11,029 nt of DNA from contig JASCIV010000867.1 in the NCBI GenBank assembly GCA_030374735.1, positions 1 through 11,029 on the forward strand, read 5' to 3'. The DNA comes from Gracilaria caudata (lineage: Eukaryota > Rhodophyta > Florideophyceae > Gracilariales > Gracilariaceae). Below the pieces are notes generated by a model. The model was not told the DNA's origin. It searched no databases and saw nothing but the letters and a program-made list of their open reading frames with translations. Positions within the stretch are counted from its first letter, which is position 1; every line of letters begins with the position of its first letter. Below, one piece after another: positions 7,567 through 11,029 of the stretch. The position numbers and the translations under genes were made by a program.

Positions 7567-8384
7567 ATGTCGCGCAAGTATGATGCACGCTCCACTTTGG
7601 AGGATCGTCTCGGTCCCGATGTGCTCGTGCGGTTACAGAGCATGGCACACGAGTTTGGTAAGCTTTCTCCGTTTTCTTCTTCCCTCACCTCTGCTCCCCT
7701 CACCTACGCTTCGCGTGCAAAGCTGTCAGCTGACCTGTGACGCATACAGTGCGCTTTGAACGCGGCCAGTTCGGCTTCTACATTGATCCTGCGCGCTACG
7801 CCGTCAAGCAACGACAGGTCGGTCCTCTAGGCCGCGGCCGTCGTCGCAAGGTCGTCGCGGGTGTCGACAAAGATGGAAACATCATCACAGCCTGGATCGG
7901 CGTTGATGCGCGCGCAAAGGGTGCCCGTACCCAGGGTGGGGAGATGGTTACAATCCCCGACGAGTATGCCGAGGGCGCTCTCGGAGGCGGTGGCGGTGGC
8001 GGAGGCTATGGTCCCGGCGGCGGTGGTGGTCGAGGCGTTTATGGTCCTGGCGGTGGCTGCGGCGGCGGTGGATTCCGTCCTGGCGGTGGCGTTGGCGGCG
8101 GTCCGGTCTGCAGGGTACCCGGAGGCAGCGAGCCTGGCGACGGCGGACCAGGTGGAAGAGGCGCATGGAATGCACCGGGTGGTGCGAGCGCAGTCGCCGC
8201 CGCCGCAGCCGCGAGGAAGAATCAGGCGTCGAATGGACCTACGCCGCGAGCTCCAGGACTGGCTGTTCCTGGAGCGCCGGGAGGGCCCGCTGTGCCGAAG
8301 GCTCCTGTCGGAGAGGTTGTCTGTAAGGATAACGGTGCGAGAGACGTCAGAAAAAACCGCTTCATTGAGCAAAGATGCCCATGA
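7567..8384 (+). CDS. Gly/Ala/Pro-rich protein, two exons
   Basis: I join exon 1 (7567-7657, 30 codons plus one base) to exon 2 (7750-8384); the phase-1 junction recreates GTG (Val31) and gives 241 residues. Three parts are visible. Residues 1-108 look folded: a charged N-terminus with EDRLGPDVLVRLQSMAHEF, then FGFYIDPARYAV, a basic patch GRGRRRK at 58-64 and VDKDGNIITAWIGVDARAKG. Residues 109 to about 165 are Gly-rich with YGPGGG/FRPGGG units. The C-terminus holds an Ala run and a Pro/Ala/Gly stretch. I recognise no family; Gly-rich tails occur in RNA-binding, cell-wall and phase-separating proteins, so no function is assigned. A GTAAGG at 8321 could be a further donor, so the last 20 residues are less sure. 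The gene is divergent from the oxidase. Confidence 0.72.
7658..7749 (+). other. Spliceosomal intron, 92 nt
   Basis: The donor is G|GTAAGC and the acceptor is ATACAG|T. CTGAC at 7730-7734 is a good branch site, with its A 16 nt before the last intron base. The intron contains in-frame stops (for example TGA near the 3' end), whereas the splice keeps both exons in one frame. Confidence 0.75.
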
Positions 8385-8568
8385 AAAGAGAACTACACCT
8401 GAGTCGATGGAGTTGACACTGCATTCCCACCCTTGCGTTATTACCGTTTCGAACGTGCACTTTCATTTCTCGACGGCTTTCACGTTGGTATTCGTATTCT
8501 ATCATACGATGCTACGGCTTTTGTATGTTTTGAGATATTTTGTACGTATTGCAGCCCGGATTATGGTG

Positions 8569-8592
8569 CAGTTTCATGTACAGTTTCATGTA
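8569..8592. repeat. Perfect 12-bp tandem duplication
   Basis: CAGTTTCATGTA occurs twice in direct succession with no mismatch, about 185 bp after the Gly-rich gene's stop codon. Confidence 0.85.
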
Positions 8593-8620
8593 TGGCACTG
8601 GAAGAGTTCATGTGCTTTTG

Positions 8621-8696
8621 CTGGGGAGAGACGCTTCTGCGCTAGAGAGATGACTTTACTGGAGAGCAACGCCTCTTCGGGGGAGAGACGCCTTAA
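8621..8696. repeat. Imperfect 19-bp tandem repeat, four units
   Basis: Units start at 8621, 8640, 8659 and 8678. Copies 1, 3 and 4 share the core GGAGAG(A/C)(A)ACGC(C/T)T, and copy 2 is more diverged (AGAGAGATGAC). Exact 19-bp spacing across four units supports a minisatellite origin. Confidence 0.65.
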
Positions 8697-9167
8697 TTCG
8701 GCTAATACGCAGTTGTAGTAGAAGAAAGGCTGTGGCGGCTGGATTGGAAGGGCAGTCTTATTCGAAACGTTTACACGTGTAAGAGGGTTTTCGGTAAGTA
8801 CCTAGAACTATCGTCTAGGAACAAGAGTATCTCGGAGTGGAACAAGCAAATTGGATCTCAGAGCAGTCGAGAAGGGTATCATTTTGTGATGAACACGTGC
8901 GACAGGGGCACGCCTTCAGGGAAGAGCGAAAACCCCCGTTAAAAACAAAATTTAATTAGTAACTTTGAACTAGGACTTTTTCTGAACAAGCCTTGTGCCA
9001 TCAGTCTGTGACCAGGCGCTCCAAATTCCGCAAAACCGCAGAAAATTTAAGTTGCACCCTTCCATAAAGCACCTCTGCCAATCCGTCCTCCTCGTCTCCG
9101 TAACGCACAATTCAAACCATCAAAAACCACCTACACCATCTTCGAAGTTACGAATCTTCCCCAACAT

Positions 9168-9665
9168 ATGTTTCGCGCGCTCACCACAGTGGTACACGGC
9201 GTCTATAACGGATACTACTGCCGTTTCCCAAGTTATACAGCGTATCAACCGATAATGCACCCTGAGCAACATGATCAGCAGTGTGACAAAGAAAACGTAG
9301 TTCTAGACATGACCAACATAAACCAGGTTTGTTTTGCCTGCGGAAATTGTCAGCCAAAGAAACCGTCCAAACCAGTCACTCTAAAACCTTCTCAGGTTTA
9401 CGTCAGAGCCGCTATTGATACCAAGGATATACCCAACCCGTTTGCCAAACTTAATGTTACTGCTCCAGCAACCGTTATGCTGTGCCCTTATCGTCGATGT
9501 CAACCTCCCGGATGGAGCGCAATGCACAATCCTAAGCGATCCGACATACGCAAGGTAAGGTCTAATATCGAGGCTTGGAAACGTCGGGTGCTAGGAAAGA
9601 AGGTCACCTGGGAAAATGTTACTTGTTACATCTGCTCCTCTTTTCAAGATCCCAATCCGAAATAG
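9168..9665 (+). CDS. Cys-rich hypothetical protein, possible Zn ribbon
   Basis: This uninterrupted 165-aa frame begins at ATG 9168. Cys residues fall in clusters: CFACGNC at 55-61, CPYRRC at 106-111 and CYIC at 153-156. Widely spaced CxxC-type pairs are typical of structural zinc sites, so one or two zinc ribbons are plausible. Between the last two clusters lies a basic, Trp-containing stretch (GWSAM, then EAWKRRVLGKK), which might bind nucleic acid; this is inference. There is no signal peptide or membrane segment, and no family is recognised. A GTAAGG at 9555 could act as a donor and shorten the product. Codons end in A or T more often than in the oxidase gene. The stop lies 5 nt before the next start, so the two genes may be co-transcribed or wrongly split. 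Confidence 0.6.
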   Translation: MFRALTTVVHGVYNGYYCRFPSYTAYQPIMHPEQHDQQCDKENVVLDMTNINQVCFACGNCQPKKPSKPVTLKPSQVYVRAAIDTKDIPNPFAKLNVTAPATVMLCPYRRCQPPGWSAMHNPKRSDIRKVRSNIEAWKRRVLGKKVTWENVTCYICSSFQDPNPK

Positions 9666-9670
9666 AAATA

Positions 9671-11029
9671 ATGCACAGTAAGTGAATCCAAAACAGATCT
9701 AACACTCTTGACGTTATCCTGCTGTAGTTCTTCGGAAAATCGAGAGCTTGAAAACGGAGCTATGCCGACTATCAGGTGTTTCTGACGCAGTGGCAGAAGA
9801 ACTCCTCTCTTTGCCGCATCTTCACGCTTTGTGTCCCTACCACCTCAACCACAGCCACTATTCGAGACAGGCGGCCATGAAAGTCCAAACGAATAAGAAA
9901 AGCTTACGTTCAGGCATATGTGTCTTTCATGACGACGGGTGTCACAGAACTAAGTGCAGAATCAAACCACTGCCATGCTTCGATGACGCCGATGGTAGTC
10001 TAGAGTGCTATGAGCACTTTTTGCCTTTTAATGAACGTGTAAGAGAGCATACAAGTAATGCAATGGATGGCCGCGCTGTACGGGGAAAATACGCCTGTTC
10101 TGGATGTCTATACTTGGTGAAAATGGGTCTCAGAGGAAACTCCCCTGCTTTGGATCTCAACAACATGTCATCGATTGTGGACAGATTACTGGCACGCTGT
10201 GTGTTCTTTGCAATGGGTGAGAAATTCCAAATCTCTTTCGTTGAGCCACTTCAATCGTCTAAGTGTACTGCTCTATCCAATGCAGCAAATGTTTTGAGAT
10301 TCACAGTATTCCGTCCTGTAGAGGATTTCCCGATACTATCTTTCAATTCCGTGGTCAACTGCAGAACTTATTTGGTGAAAAGTATTGAAAATGCAAAAGA
10401 TATTGATCGTCGTACTGTGGAGATGCGACTACGCACCGTATTGGTATCCAAAGATATTCACTTAAAGCGTGTGAGTTACAAGTCTCTCTATTATGTTTCT
10501 GGGAAGGCGTACTTTGATTTCCTTTCTAATTCTGTAAAAGGAAATATATCAATGGCCGAACACGTGCATCAAGGTGACCTACGCATTTACTTGGACATGT
10601 TGGGGGGATACTTCTTGCGGAACAAAGATAAGTATTGGAAAGGACACTTGTGCTTGAACGATGAGATAAGTGCGATTCCCTCACCACTCTGGGCACATTA
10701 TGTATATCAGATGGCCTCAGCTCGAAATCTAAGAGCTTTTCGAATTGATGCTTCTGAAAGTTGTGTTCCAATAGACCATGTATTTCCTTTCAGCAATAGA
10801 AAGCAATCGCTGCCAAAGCTTACAATTGAAGACTGTCTGAATGGTCCCTGCTATGAGTCGTCGAGTGCGAGCATGGATTCGCAAATGGGACCTTCGACTC
10901 AAGGCTCCATCCGAGCTGTCACCCACCTTTCACACTCTACATGGCTCGAGTGTGGTCGACTTCTTCATTTCAAATCAAGTTTCTGTTCGAAATGTATCAA
11001 CCACCTATGGATCTTGGGATGCAGTCTCG
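9671..11029 (+). CDS. Cys/His-rich hypothetical protein, 3' partial
   Basis: Exon 1 contributes ATGCACA (9671-9677), a 50-nt intron follows, and exon 2 from 9728 stays open to the window end: at least 436 residues, with the C-terminus cut off. The splice restores frame (ATG CAC A|TT). If there is no splice, the first in-frame ATG is at 9877, and the first stretch would be lost. The N-terminal third has a Cys/His cluster with Cys at 67, 74, 79, 86, 96, 126 and 129 and His at 75 and 99 (CHRTKC, YACSGC), resembling a multi-zinc module. The middle is mixed alpha/beta in character without a motif I know. Near the cut end FCSKC adds another CxxC. More than 430 codons without a stop make coding likely; the function is unknown. 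It directly follows another Cys-rich gene, suggesting related roles or a shared origin. Confidence 0.66.
9678..9727 (+). other. Short spliceosomal intron, 50 nt
   Basis: ACA|GTAAGT is a near-perfect donor, and CTGTAG|TT is the acceptor after a partly pyrimidine-rich stretch. TTGAC places a branch A at 9711, 16 nt before the last intron base, the same spacing as in the intron at 7658-7749. Unspliced, the downstream frame meets TAA (9679), TAA (9700) and TGA (9709). Confidence 0.65.

Larger units (their letters stand above)
8385..9167. other. Intergenic region with two tandem repeats
   Basis: No gene is visible between the Gly-rich gene and the first Cys-rich gene. The stretch should hold the 3' end of the former and the promoter of the latter. 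It carries a 12-bp duplication (8569-8592) and a four-copy 19-bp repeat (8621-8696), then turns A+T-rich after about 8940. CATAAAG at 9063-9069 is a weak TATA candidate about 100 nt before the next ATG. Confidence 0.55.

Noticed and set aside
7861..8718. 285-codon plus-strand frame overlapping the Gly-rich gene
   Set aside because: It is the shifted reading of the Gly-codon repeats (GGN read out of phase), its 3' part is unremarkable, and the spliced frame with a proper intron explains the locus better.

Overview
The window looks like nuclear DNA of a eukaryote with a compact, intron-poor gene style. Two genes have one short GT-AG intron each, placed near the 5' end (92 and 50 nt). In both introns a YTGAC-like branch site puts its A 16 nt before the last intron base. 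The other two confident genes are uninterrupted, and one has a TATA box. There are no bacterial ribosome-binding sites or operon packing. Mostly single-exon genes with an occasional 5' intron, spaced by gene-poor DNA, would fit a red alga, but that is inference; an oomycete or another protist is not excluded.

Layout. 1-3085: no gene I can defend, only weak short frames, several inverted or decayed direct repeats, and DNA that becomes more A+T-rich to the right. 3086-3607 (minus): a 173-aa protein of two DM9 (DUF3421) repeats with a His/Asp/Tyr tail, with a TATA box upstream. 3775-5432: intergenic DNA with small hairpins and a small basic frame (4535-4825) broken by one in-frame TAG. 5433-6947 (minus): a complete secreted flavoprotein oxidase of the berberine-bridge-enzyme (BBE)-like family with both flavin-attachment residues. 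6948-7566: a G+C-rich divergent promoter region with a 9-bp palindrome. 7567-8384 (plus): a two-exon gene for a 241-aa Gly/Ala/Pro-rich protein. 8385-9167: gene-free, with a 12-bp tandem duplication and a four-copy 19-bp tandem repeat. 9168-9665 (plus): a 165-aa Cys-rich protein. 9671 to the window end (plus): a second Cys/His-rich protein, at least 436 aa, cut by the window edge; it starts 5 nt after the previous stop and needs a 50-nt intron after only 7 coding bases.

How the genes may work together. The BBE-like oxidase and the Gly-rich gene are divergently arranged and could share regulatory DNA. The two Cys-rich genes at the right end are so close that they must share a transcript, have overlapping transcription units, or be one gene whose model is still wrong. 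They use more A/T-ending codons than the oxidase, so the right 2 kb may have a different history. I recognise no family for the Gly-rich protein or the two Cys-rich proteins; these are the least explained parts of the window.
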